Positions 7,639 through 16,150 are shown, numbered from the stretch's first letter. The stretch is DNA of 16,170 bases from Jaenimonas drosophilae (GCA_030849065.1 JASAON010001354.1:1-16170), one strand, 5' to 3'. Numbers and translations: made by a program. The notes: generated by a model not told the origin, from the sequence alone.

Positions 7639-9789
7639 ATGGCACCTCCAGCTACCGCAGCAGGCGGGGGTTGTCCGCTCGATGACCCTCAGCTCATGTC
7701 GAAGCTCATCAAGCAGTCAAAGTGTTCTCACAGCAACACGGGCCGCTCCATGGACACGGCCATGGCCTTTCGTACCGGAGGTGAAGACATGCCACCAAGC
7801 GTCCTCTCCATGAATCGACGGGAAAAGGAGCGGCAGATGGTGATGCAGAAGCAGCAGCAGGCCAGCTGGGCTGTGTGCGACACGAAGGTTCTTCAGGTGC
7901 CCACACTCGCCACCATGGCCCCCTCCTTCACCAAGGCAGCAGACGAAGGGGTGGAGGCCTATGGAGGCACCAAGATGGGTGGCCAAGGCTACACCACGCT
8001 TATTGGCATGGTTCCAACAGACCAGACAAATCAATGCATCGAGGACGACTACGAACTCATCAGCAGTTTTAGGCCCTACCGCTACGACGCCCTCAATGCG
8101 GCGCGGCAGGCGGCGATGCGTGAGAACGCAGCACCCCATCCCGACCTATTGCGCCACCTTGAGCCCACCCTTGGCGCGGTGTGCCCCCACGCCCTCGTCG
8201 ATGTTGGTGCACTTCCTCCCCACCTGCTGGAGGCCGCTGCGGCCAACAAAAAGACAGGAGAGGAGGACTACACCGACCCACACAGCGGCGACGTAGCCCC
8301 TGAGCCCCACCGCGTCAATCATGGCGCCAAGGACGGTACCTACCCCTTCCTCTGCCAAGGTCGTTACAGCGAGCGGAAACGGCTGCCTGGCGTACGTCAA
8401 CCAGCCCTCGGCCAGTACCATCCCCGCTTTAACCAAATCGAGACGCGGGTCGTTGGTGGCTACGTGCAGCCTCGCCTCGCCATCATCCCACGTGGGCATC
8501 ACTCCACCATTGCCGACTCCATGGGCGACCGCACCGAGGACGACAAGGACGAAACCGGAACGAACGGCGACAACAACAGCGTCTTTGGGAAGAGCGTAGC
8601 GGTGCCAGCGATGCTTGCGGAGTCGCCGAAGCCGAAGCTCATGGTGCCCACCCACGGACAGAATGTCAAGGGTAGCTCGATGTTCCTCTCCCGCTCGGAG
8701 CGGAAGATGGAGCTGGGTACTGCCGCGCCCGATGTGTTTTATTGGCCCTACCCCGATGTACGTTCCACGACGAAGCGCGCTGTTTGCCCAGTGAAGATGG
8801 ACGTTGGCGCGAGTCATCGTCGTCGCGACCTCACCGTCGCTGGTGTGCCTCCTGCCGGAGCGTATAACGTTGCGGGAGATATTGCCAACATGCACTCCAA
8901 CACCGTGCGCATGAGCACCACAACCGGCAGAGAAACTCACTGGATTGGCAAGAAGTCGGGCACATCGCGTGGCCCATCGGACTACATCGACGTCGACGCC
9001 GCCCTCGGAGCGACTCGGCCAAAGGAAAAGATTGCGTTCCTTCCAAAGCGCAGCGGATCTGCCCCTGCCACCGGTGGGGAGGCCAAGGGCACGCAACGAC
9101 AGGCCCGTGAAGCAAATGGCAACACCGTGTCCATTGAGCGCGACCTGAACTTCCCGCCATCCCACATTGGGACGGCAGACCACCTCAGCCGAGTGCGGGC
9201 CTTTGAGCGCATGGTTGGCCGCGATGAGAGCCACGTGGCGGGCAGCGCACACGTCCACGATCTCGTCTACGAGGCGGACCCCGACTTCGTCAAGAAGGCA
9301 CCTCGTGCGACCGTCATCCATCCTCGTGCGCCAGGACATGGTGCGCTGCACAACCCCAATCCGACGGAGCTTGGTGAAATTCCCAGCATGCGTCTTGTGC
9401 GGCCGAGCACCGAGCGCACGACAGCCTTTGGTGTGGGCAGCAGCCGTCCCGATCATCTTCTACCGCTGAAGGACCTAAGCTACGACACGGCCAAGGGCCA
9501 CCACCACATTGAGCCGAGGGTGCGTGGCGACCCCATGATTGGCACCCTCATGAGCAGGCAGAAGCGGGAGAAGATCTTCGCCACAAAGGGGTGTGGTGCC
9601 AACGTGATGTACGACAACCTTGACGTGCCGGTGCGGAAGATCAAGTCAGTGCCCGACTTTGACAAGCAAATTACGAAGGAGACGCAGTTCTGCGGTCATC
9701 GTATCGTGTCTGAGAGGTGGGAGCGCAAACACCCACGCGCACCTGGCCCAGGCTTCTACGACGTGAGCTTCAAGTTGGTGGAAAAGTAG
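7639..9789 (+). CDS. Conserved-looking protein of unknown function, PG-rich-like motifs
   Basis: A 716-residue soluble, basic protein with no signal peptide or membrane segment and no enzymatic motif that I recognise. It has scattered Pro/Gly-Tyr motifs such as LGQYHPRFN (257-265), PPAGAYNV (404-411), GPSDYIDV (445-452) and a good C-terminal APGPGFYDV (701-709). These resemble the PGPGxY core of sperm-tail PG-rich repeats found in microtubule- and axoneme-associated proteins. The N-terminal part has a short charged, Gln-rich helix (about 59-76). A flagellar or cytoskeletal role is therefore a reasonable guess, but only the last motif is close to consensus. The start is the first in-frame ATG; upstream the frame opens only at GTG. 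A 436-codon frame on the opposite strand inside this gene is a composition shadow. Confidence 0.85.
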   Translation: MAPPATAAGGGCPLDDPQLMSKLIKQSKCSHSNTGRSMDTAMAFRTGGEDMPPSVLSMNRREKERQMVMQKQQQASWAVCDTKVLQVPTLATMAPSFTKAADEGVEAYGGTKMGGQGYTTLIGMVPTDQTNQCIEDDYELISSFRPYRYDALNAARQAAMRENAAPHPDLLRHLEPTLGAVCPHALVDVGALPPHLLEAAAANKKTGEEDYTDPHSGDVAPEPHRVNHGAKDGTYPFLCQGRYSERKRLPGVRQPALGQYHPRFNQIETRVVGGYVQPRLAIIPRGHHSTIADSMGDRTEDDKDETGTNGDNNSVFGKSVAVPAMLAESPKPKLMVPTHGQNVKGSSMFLSRSERKMELGTAAPDVFYWPYPDVRSTTKRAVCPVKMDVGASHRRRDLTVAGVPPAGAYNVAGDIANMHSNTVRMSTTTGRETHWIGKKSGTSRGPSDYIDVDAALGATRPKEKIAFLPKRSGSAPATGGEAKGTQRQAREANGNTVSIERDLNFPPSHIGTADHLSRVRAFERMVGRDESHVAGSAHVHDLVYEADPDFVKKAPRATVIHPRAPGHGALHNPNPTELGEIPSMRLVRPSTERTTAFGVGSSRPDHLLPLKDLSYDTAKGHHHIEPRVRGDPMIGTLMSRQKREKIFATKGCGANVMYDNLDVPVRKIKSVPDFDKQITKETQFCGHRIVSERWERKHPRAPGPGFYDVSFKLVEK

Positions 9790-9896
9790 AAGATTGTCGT
9801 GCGGAGAGGGCGGCGTGCGCGTGTGTACCATGTAAAGGAAACTAAAGTAGTACGGGGTGCGATGGGAGAGGCACCACGAGGCAAGATAGATGGCCT

Positions 9897-9926
9897 CACA
9901 CACGTACGCACACACACACACACACG
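9897..9926. repeat. CA dinucleotide repeat
   Basis: A CA-repeat tract with a single GTACG interruption; the longest pure run is about eight to nine units (9909-9925). It lies in the spacer after the 7639-9789 gene. Confidence 0.8.
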
Positions 9927-10102
9927 TCACGTCAATAGGGGGGCTTATATAGCCCTTGCATTCTCATGTAGAAAACAACATTCATGACTGAATTTGTGTG
10001 AGGCCAGTACGGCGGCTCATGTTGAGTATGACGCTCATCTTCGTGTTCGTGCTTGCTGACAGACAGAAAGAACATCAAGCCACCTACGCATGTGTGCTCC
10101 AT

Positions 10103-10133
10103 ACATCTTTGCTTTCTTCTTCTCTTGCTGTAG
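10103..10133 (+). promoter_or_regulatory. Putative trans-splice acceptor of the Sec1/Munc18 gene
   Basis: A strong pyrimidine tract (about 10103-10130) ends in AG at 10132-10133, giving a leader of about 72 nt. Further AGs at 10172-10173 and 10181-10182 follow a T-run and are alternatives. All lead to the same start, ATG 10205. Confidence 0.65.
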
Positions 10134-10204
10134 GGCGAAGCGTGAGCTTCATCATCTCTGCATTTTTTAATAGTCAACGTAGTTGTTGTGTTGTTTGTGA
10201 ATTG

Positions 10205-12634
10205 ATGCGGCTGCGGGACGCGCTTGCGGCCTCGAACGGAGTCCAGCCACAGGCGCAAACCACGGAGGGCGAGCGCATCACCGGCGGGGAAAATGCTCTA
10301 GCAGTGGCACGGCATGCCGATCCATCGCAGTGGTCGGATGTTGAAGCAGAGCCAACTCCGGCAGTGGCCGAAGACCGCCGTACTTCACTGCGCAAGTCGC
10401 TGCGAACACTACGGCGCCCCACTACAGCTCCATTAGCGGAGGAGGCAATTACCACGCCTCCGACACGAACACCCACGCAGACGCCTCCACGTGAGGTATC
10501 CACGAGCCCCGCCGTGAGCTCCGCACAAACCCCAGAACAGCAGCCCGCAGGAACAGGCACAGACACACCACCAGCGCTGCAGCTTCCTTCTGCGGAGGAA
10601 GTACCTGCTCCACCTCCTGCACATCGACGGCTTGGCGAACGTCGTCCCAATACGACCACGGCGGTTGTTGCTCGTGAAGGTGTGAAGGGGTGCATGCGCC
10701 AACGCTTACTGGCGAATATGATTGACGCGGTGCCTTCCCCACACAAAATTATCATCTGCGATCGGTCTGGGGCTGAGATCCTCAGCAGCTTCCTGCGCAT
10801 GCATGAGTTGATGCAGCACGACGCCATCCTCGTCGAGGACCTCTTCCTTGAGAGGCAGCCCATTGTGTCAAGTCCTGCGCTCTACTTCATCGCTCCGGAA
10901 GAAGCCTCCCTTGAGCGCGTGTTGCAAGACTGGGTAGACCGACAGCCCTACAAGGAGCTGCACCTCTTCTTCACTGGTCGGGTACCCGATGCTGTGATGC
11001 AGCTCCTCGCCCGACAAGTGAGCTCGCTGAGCACCAATCTTCGCACCGTTCGAGATATGATGATGGACTTTGTCGCACCTGAGAAGCTCTTCTTCAGCCT
11101 CGACATCGCCAATGACCTCACCCGCCTCTTCCCCGTCACTCAGGCAGTGCTGGCGAGCGATCTTCCAGCCCACATCGCCCAACGACTGATGTCTGTCGTC
11201 TTCACCCTCGGCTCACCGGGCCTGCCGCAGGTGCGCTACCAAGGCAGCAGTCGCCTCGCACAACACATTAGCGCGGAGCTCATGAAGTGCTTCGCCGAGG
11301 CCGCCAAGGACCTCCCACTCTTTGCGCAGCGCTCCAAGCCCGAGGCCACACCAACCTTGATCATTGCCGATCGCAGTTTCGATCCAAGTGCGCTCTTCAT
11401 TCATGATCGCACCTACCAGGCCTTGCTGCACGACTTGACGCCACTCAGGGCCAACAACATGTGCGAACAAACGTTCGTGGATCGAGACGGCAATGACCGC
11501 AAACGACTGCTTCCGGTGGACGAGCAGGATGCATATTGGGTGCGCTATCGCCATCGTTTCATCGCCGCCTGTCTAGAGGAGCTCCCTCAGCAGCTGAAGG
11601 AGCTCTACGCCGCCAACCCGCTCCTCGCCGCGCAGAGTGGGGGAGATGGAGCCGCGAAACATGCGCAGGCGGGCAAACATCAGCTGCGCGACGTTGGGAG
11701 TGCGGTGCGGGTGCTGCCTGAATTCCAGGAGAAGCAGACGCGTCTCTCCCTTCATATTGATCTCTGCACGACCATGATGGAGCACTACAATGCCATGCGT
11801 CTCGGTGAGATTTGCCCTGTGGAGCAGAGCATCGCCACGAAGACGATGCCCATCAAGGAGGCGATGGAGAAAACCCGTGCACTGGTGGCAGACCACACCA
11901 TTCCCGCCCCAGTACGTCTGCGCCTGCTTCTTCTCCTGCTCGTCACCAACACCTCCCCCGACTTGACGGAGGAGCGTCAGCAGGAGCTGATCGAAGAGGG
12001 CGGCTTTGTCGGGTCGCAAGAGGCCTGCATCCGTACGGTGTTGCAAGTCTTCACGGCACGACTTGGTGTGATTGGACAACCCACGCATCCTCGGACCAAA
12101 TCTTCGGAGGACCTCTACCGAAGTCAGGCCTACTTGGTGATGGAGTCGGCCCTCACGCAGAGCCTCAACACCTCCGACTACCCCGAAGCCACCGCGCCGA
12201 CCGTTGCCGCTGCCCCTCAAGAGACCGCGCCGGTGGCCGTGGAGGCCCCAACCCCGGCCGTGCCTGAACGGAAGTCGCTGCGTGTTTCACTGCGACGTAG
12301 TGCAGCAGCAACAGCGGGCCCGCCGGCGACTACCTCGCCCGCAACAGAGGCCTCCGCACCCGCTCGTGTGCCCTCTCCATCTCCGTCGCTCAACACAAGC
12401 CTCGGCCGTGGTTGGGGAGATACCCAGGCGACGCAAACACTCGACCTTGGCGCAGAGGGTCAGGTGACGTTGCAGAGCAATCGGCGAGTCATTCTGTTTG
12501 TTGTTGGGGGCGTCACATACGGCGAGGTGCGCGCCGCATATGAGCTGACGCAACAACATCGTGTGGAGGTCCTCGTTGGGGGCACCTCCGTCATCCGCCC
12601 GGAAGAATTCCTCGCGGAGCTGCGCAAGATGTGA
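10205..12634 (+). CDS. Sec1/Munc18-family (SM) vesicle fusion protein
   Basis: An 809-residue SM protein, predicted to bind SNARE (syntaxin) complexes and control membrane fusion. Family signatures: KIIICDRSGAEILSS (181-195), ALYFIAPEEASLERVLQDW (225-243), KLFFSLD (294-300), LIIADRSFDPSALFIHDRTYQALLHDL (385-411, core DRSFDP), and C-terminal VGGVTYGEVRAAYEL (767-781) with VLVGGTSVIRPEEFL (789-803). SM proteins are usually about 600-650 residues; the excess here is a disordered Pro/Thr/Ala-rich N-terminus (about 1-160) and a similar insertion (about 659-735) before the last strands. Both contain a basic SLRxSLR motif (61-67 and 691-697). The exocytic Sec1/Munc18 subgroup seems the best fit, but Vps33, Vps45 or Sly1 cannot be excluded by eye. 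The start is the first ATG after the splice site; in-frame ATGs further up lie before it. Confidence 0.93.
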   Translation: MRLRDALAASNGVQPQAQTTEGERITGGENALAVARHADPSQWSDVEAEPTPAVAEDRRTSLRKSLRTLRRPTTAPLAEEAITTPPTRTPTQTPPREVSTSPAVSSAQTPEQQPAGTGTDTPPALQLPSAEEVPAPPPAHRRLGERRPNTTTAVVAREGVKGCMRQRLLANMIDAVPSPHKIIICDRSGAEILSSFLRMHELMQHDAILVEDLFLERQPIVSSPALYFIAPEEASLERVLQDWVDRQPYKELHLFFTGRVPDAVMQLLARQVSSLSTNLRTVRDMMMDFVAPEKLFFSLDIANDLTRLFPVTQAVLASDLPAHIAQRLMSVVFTLGSPGLPQVRYQGSSRLAQHISAELMKCFAEAAKDLPLFAQRSKPEATPTLIIADRSFDPSALFIHDRTYQALLHDLTPLRANNMCEQTFVDRDGNDRKRLLPVDEQDAYWVRYRHRFIAACLEELPQQLKELYAANPLLAAQSGGDGAAKHAQAGKHQLRDVGSAVRVLPEFQEKQTRLSLHIDLCTTMMEHYNAMRLGEICPVEQSIATKTMPIKEAMEKTRALVADHTIPAPVRLRLLLLLLVTNTSPDLTEERQQELIEEGGFVGSQEACIRTVLQVFTARLGVIGQPTHPRTKSSEDLYRSQAYLVMESALTQSLNTSDYPEATAPTVAAAPQETAPVAVEAPTPAVPERKSLRVSLRRSAAATAGPPATTSPATEASAPARVPSPSPSLNTSLGRGWGDTQATQTLDLGAEGQVTLQSNRRVILFVVGGVTYGEVRAAYELTQQHRVEVLVGGTSVIRPEEFLAELRKM

Positions 12635-12941
12635 GGGCTGCACATGAGGACGCAGCACACAACAACAACAACAACATCACCGCACATTCCTTCGTAGTTT
12701 CTCTTGCTGTCATCATCCACTCGCGTGCATCCCAACAATCTCTGCCACGGTACTCATGATGCATCTCCATGTAAGGTATCTGCGCCCCCACAACACCACG
12801 TGAGCCATCACCAACTTTCTTCTTCTCCTTCTAGTCTCACTGCCCATATTGCTGGCTGGCACATAGCAACCCGTACACGGAACACCTATCACGCAGCACC
12901 TTAACTATACATATACACGACTCACAACCTGAAAGACGGTG
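12635..12941 (+). other. Intergenic region between the SM and phosphoribosyltransferase genes
   Basis: No gene is seen. It holds a short CAA-repeat run at about 12659-12676 and the splice signals of the next gene. Confidence 0.65.
12814..12834 (+). promoter_or_regulatory. Putative trans-splice acceptor of the tandem phosphoribosyltransferase gene
   Basis: A clear tract (tttcttcttctccttct) is followed by AG at 12833-12834. The leader to ATG 12942 is about 107 nt and contains no other ATG. Confidence 0.7.
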
Positions 12942-14576
12942 ATGGGTACCACCAACAGCACCTCCACCGGCAGGCCCATTGCCGTAAACACGCCTAACGG
13001 CGACTCCCTCCTCGCGAGCCCGACGCGGAAGCTCAACGACGCAGCCAATGACCCTTCCGCGATTGACCTGTTCCACTACCTCGCCCTCATCCGGCGCATC
13101 TTTGATCAGCAGCCTGTTCTGCACCAGGACACCATCCCGAGCGGCGGCTCCCCACGTGGTGGACCGGAGGAGGGACTGAGCCAGTCGGTGGCCGACTTCG
13201 AGCGGTACAGCGATGGCCTCCGCCACGTGGACGAGAAGGAGCCACGCCCGGTGATGCCGCAGGCCGTCTTCTCCCTCATTGACTTCACCGAGCCCATTCA
13301 CCCCGTCCTCATGGAGACCACCGCGGCTATCCTTTGCGCCATCATTGAAGAGGCCCACACACGGGCAACGACCGCGGCGGCTGCGCGGCGCCCACGCCCA
13401 CAGACGCTCCCACCCCGGCCGACCTTCGTCGTATCTGCCGGTCAACGTGGTGCGGGCGCACTTGCCCAGGCCGTCGCCCTACGTCTTGGCTTGCCCTTTT
13501 CGCTGAGCAACTGGTACCCCGACGGCAGCATCGGCGACAACCGCGTTGACCGCTGTGAAGGAATCGGTGGTATGGGGTGGGTGTACCTCAATGGTGTGCC
13601 GCCCAACAGCCACGTCATCGTCACCACCGACATTCTCAACACAGGCTCCACAGTTGCCCAGCTCGTGGAGGGTGTCTTGCGCACAGAAGGATGCACGGTG
13701 ATGGGGGTCTTTGCCATTGCGGAGGTGGTGGACTTCGCCTCTCGCAAGCGCATCGCCCACGTGGCTCCGACGGTGCCCGTTTACTCACTTGTGCAGGTCT
13801 CCCTCGACGGGGAGCGTACCCATGTCCTCGAGCCCCCATCCGCCGACGACTTCTTCTGCGCGGCGGCGCAGCTGTGCAAACCGCCCCGTGTGATGCCGAG
13901 CTCCACTGTGAGCCTCATCAAGAAGATGTCAGCGGCCGACATTCAGGCCAAGTTCCGTCGTGTCAGCTCCACCTTCTGTGGGGTGCCCATCGTCGTCAAT
14001 CCCAACGTCTCCTACCCCTACTGTTTCTTCGCCCTCACCGACTTCAAGCCCGCGCTGGAGCCCTCACTCGTGGAGGACATGGCGGATCTCTGTGTGTATT
14101 ACGCCGACTTCCCCCGCTGTGACGTCCTCGTCTCTGAAGGAGATCGCGGTGGTGGCCCGCTGCTCCAGGCCATCAGCGTGCGCACCCACTTGCCCTACGT
14201 CCTTGCCAGTTGGTCCCTCACAGTGCCGCAAAGTGTGCAGTCAAATGTGACAAACGTTGGCTTCAGCGGCAGCCATAGCCAGCTCTCCCTCAACGGACTC
14301 CGCAGTGGGATGCGTTGTGCCTTGGTGGATGACATGCTCAGCAGTGGTGGCACCGCTGAGGCCATTCTTAACTGCACGCAGCTCCTCGGCGCATCCACGC
14401 TCGAGGCGGTCTTTGTGAGTGAGAAGCTCTACGCGATGGAGGGGGCATCATTGCCCGTTCGCAAGGGCAAGAAGCGACTGGAGGTGGCCTTCCCGGAGGT
14501 CCGTCTCACCTGTGTCGTGCAGTTTGTGGTGGAGGGGGAGCGCACGAGTGAGCCCCCATGCCGAGTAGGGGAATAA
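12942..14576 (+). CDS. Tandem two-domain phosphoribosyltransferase-like protein
   Basis: A 544-residue protein with two successive type I phosphoribosyltransferase-like domains. Domain 1 (about 105-290) has VSAGQRGAG (164-172) and a degenerate PRPP loop VIVTTDILNTGST (225-237). Domain 2 (about 345-535) has the matching VSEGDRGGG (397-405) and a well-formed PRPP loop ALVDDMLSSGGT (460-471) with both acidic residues. The spacing and the LxLNGxxxG…DD pattern recall adenine phosphoribosyltransferase, but the Arg-Lys…Lys-Leu-Pro substrate loop is absent; each domain instead has a Trp at that place (NW 190-191, SW 423-424). Most likely domain 2 is catalytic or PRPP-binding and domain 1 is regulatory or structural; the substrate is unknown. 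Residues 1-105 are a variable N-terminus. ATG 12942 is the first ATG after the splice site. Confidence 0.88.
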   Translation: MGTTNSTSTGRPIAVNTPNGDSLLASPTRKLNDAANDPSAIDLFHYLALIRRIFDQQPVLHQDTIPSGGSPRGGPEEGLSQSVADFERYSDGLRHVDEKEPRPVMPQAVFSLIDFTEPIHPVLMETTAAILCAIIEEAHTRATTAAAARRPRPQTLPPRPTFVVSAGQRGAGALAQAVALRLGLPFSLSNWYPDGSIGDNRVDRCEGIGGMGWVYLNGVPPNSHVIVTTDILNTGSTVAQLVEGVLRTEGCTVMGVFAIAEVVDFASRKRIAHVAPTVPVYSLVQVSLDGERTHVLEPPSADDFFCAAAQLCKPPRVMPSSTVSLIKKMSAADIQAKFRRVSSTFCGVPIVVNPNVSYPYCFFALTDFKPALEPSLVEDMADLCVYYADFPRCDVLVSEGDRGGGPLLQAISVRTHLPYVLASWSLTVPQSVQSNVTNVGFSGSHSQLSLNGLRSGMRCALVDDMLSSGGTAEAILNCTQLLGASTLEAVFVSEKLYAMEGASLPVRKGKKRLEVAFPEVRLTCVVQFVVEGERTSEPPCRVGE

Positions 14577-15308
14577 GACGCGTCATGGATCATCAAAATG
14601 GAGCACATCAATCACTTCTACCGCCCCCCCCACCACCCCAAATCCTTCTCTCTCCTCTGCCTCACTATCTTCGTGGCTTGGCTACTTCCATCACTGAATG
14701 GTACTACGTAGACAGCTTGTGGACCCGCAAGCAGCGAAGAGCACCGACGTGCCACCAACTTGCGAGAGATCACAACCACCGCCACACCCCCTTTCAATGC
14801 ACGCCCATTCTCGCTCCTCCCGCCGTTGGAGAGAGGAGACGTTGGCGGGCTGAATCACCTCAAAACGATTGTGTGTTTGGCGGTCACTCCACTGGAGGAT
14901 GATGCACAGAGAGCTATATCCTTCCGTGTGTAGAAGGTGGTGTCTTTCGAGGCACTTTCTCTCTCACACACACATGTGGAGCACCTGCTGACATCTTTTG
15001 TGTCGCCACATCCATGTACGTTGTTGTGTTTTTTTTTGTGTGCCGATATACTTATCCATCCATCGGCCATATCACTAGCCACTACCCTCGCTCTGTGTTG
15101 CGGCATATACCGTGTCAGCCTCCTCCATTCCTCCCTCCCTCCCTCTTTTCTTTCACCTCTTTGGTGGAGAACATTTGAGCGTGTTTGTGGTTGGTCTTGG
15201 CGGTATGTGATGGGGTTGGGTGTCTCGCCCCACCAAGCTGTTTCGTTGTCTTCTTCCATTACGCAGTCGTGCTGCGCACTCGGGTGTACTCCATGTTGAC
15301 AACCTCAC

Positions 15309-15340
15309 CACTCTCTTTCTCTCTCTCTCTCTCTTTCTTT
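15309..15340 (+). repeat. CT-rich microsatellite used as polypyrimidine tract
   Basis: An almost pure CT-repeat tract directly upstream of the probable splice acceptor of the mS34 gene. Its length is likely to vary between strains or alleles. Confidence 0.8.
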
Positions 15341-15360
15341 GTATGTCACGCCACTGACAC

Positions 15361-15362
15361 AG
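15361..15362 (+). promoter_or_regulatory. Putative main trans-splice acceptor of the mS34 gene
   Basis: This is the first AG after the CT-rich tract at 15309-15340. The leader to ATG 15377 would be only 14 nt. Choosing it removes the in-frame ATG at 15293 from the message. Confidence 0.65.
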
Positions 15363-15376
15363 CTTTTGTGTACTCC

Positions 15377-16150
15377 ATGTGGAAGCTATCGCGCCGTCTG
15401 TGTCGGGACTCCCTCAATGGCGGTAGCTCCATGACGCTAGGAAGCAAAGGCATGCGCAACTCCCCCAATGCCCATCGTCGACGCATGCCGTGGACCGCGG
15501 CGAAAGAATATGTGCCTGGTGTGGTGCTCAACGCAAAGGAGAAGGTCATCTTGGATGGGACCAGCCTTGTTGAAGTGGACCACATAGACCGCAGCTCACA
15601 AGTGGATCCGTTGGAGGCTCTGAAACGTGCTGTGGCGGATTACCGCTACAGTGTCTCAACGGGGAAGAACATCTTCCAGCTAGCCTCACAGGCACTCCAC
15701 CACGGTCGGGGACAGCGCTTCTACCGCCGAGAGTGGCGCGAGGGTACCTACGACAAGTACATTACCCTCTCCGCCATTGACTTCGCCCGCGATGGCTGCC
15801 AGGGCACCGCCTATGGCTACATCACCTTCCACGGAGAGAGCACAACCCGGCCAGTGCAGATTGACTTTGCCGATACGCCAGGGTGGTGCATGGACTTCAA
15901 CGAGGACGCTGCGGTGGCTCACGACGATTTTGTTCCACCTCCACCGAGTGTCGGGACAGACGTCCCCGTCGACCCCTCCACCTACCGCCTCAAAGCGTAC
16001 CCCTACTATGACGCACCAAACCCGGAGGAATTCGTGGAGAAGCTCCTGAAGGATCGGGGCGTCCTGCCAGACATCGCAGTCGACGCATCAGCGACAACGG
16101 AGGCAGAGGCACCAACAGCGGGCGGAGACACCTCCGTACACCACAGTTAA
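15377..16150 (+). CDS. MRPS34: Probable mitochondrial small-subunit ribosomal protein mS34
   Basis: A 257-residue protein. The core IFQLASQALHHGRGQRFYRR (99-118), then W (120), LSAIDFARDGCQGTAYGYITF (131-151, core GTAYGYITFHG) and IDF…PGW (162-170) follows the pattern of animal mS34 (GLGR…W, then GKAWGILTFKG, then a conserved W), so a role in the mitochondrial small ribosomal subunit is likely. The N-terminus MWKLSRRLCRDSLNG is basic, hydroxylated and free of acidic residues up to Asp 11, as expected for a mitochondrial presequence. The C-terminal tail (about 233-257) is Ala/Thr/Glu-rich and probably disordered. An in-frame ATG 28 codons upstream (15293) lies before the preferred splice acceptor and was not used. 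Family assignment rests on motif memory and is moderately secure. Confidence 0.75.
   Translation: MWKLSRRLCRDSLNGGSSMTLGSKGMRNSPNAHRRRMPWTAAKEYVPGVVLNAKEKVILDGTSLVEVDHIDRSSQVDPLEALKRAVADYRYSVSTGKNIFQLASQALHHGRGQRFYRREWREGTYDKYITLSAIDFARDGCQGTAYGYITFHGESTTRPVQIDFADTPGWCMDFNEDAAVAHDDFVPPPPSVGTDVPVDPSTYRLKAYPYYDAPNPEEFVEKLLKDRGVLPDIAVDASATTEAEAPTAGGDTSVHHS

Larger units (their letters stand above)
9790..10204 (+). other. Intergenic region upstream of the Sec1/Munc18 gene
   Basis: No gene is seen. It contains a (CA)n tract, a small hairpin (9941-9945 pairing with 9951-9955) and the splice signals of the next gene. In-frame ATGs at 10019 and 10028 precede the predicted splice acceptor and so should not be used. 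Confidence 0.65.
14577..15376 (+). other. Intergenic region (about 800 bp) with several candidate splice acceptors
   Basis: No gene is recognised. After the 3' flank of the phosphoribosyltransferase gene come a T-run (15030-15038) and three pyrimidine tracts, each followed by an AG: about 15120-15160 (AG 15168-15169), 15238-15260 (AG 15265-15266) and 15309-15340 (AG 15361-15362). The last best fits the downstream start; the second would allow an upstream in-frame ATG (15293). Confidence 0.65.

Noticed and set aside
8146..9456. A 436-codon open frame on the - strand inside the 7639-9789 gene
   Set aside because: The sense gene covers it fully, its translation shows no recognised motif, and every convincing gene in the window is on the + strand. 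It reflects third-position GC bias of the sense gene.
9998..10204. An extension of the SM protein that looks like a signal anchor
   Set aside because: The GTG at 9998 and the ATGs at 10019 and 10028 lie before the predicted splice acceptor at 10132-10133, and SM proteins are cytosolic.
10174..10863. A 229-codon frame on the - strand over the start of the SM gene
   Set aside because: It is antisense to the disordered Pro/Thr-rich N-terminus; its Ser/Arg/Gly/Val-rich translation is a composition shadow.
11573..12220. A 215-codon frame on the - strand in the SM gene
   Set aside because: It is antisense to conserved SM-domain coding sequence and has no recognisable motif.
12837..13445. A 202-codon frame on the - strand over the phosphoribosyltransferase N-terminus
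   Set aside because: It is antisense to coding sequence, with no motif and no upstream splice signals on that strand.
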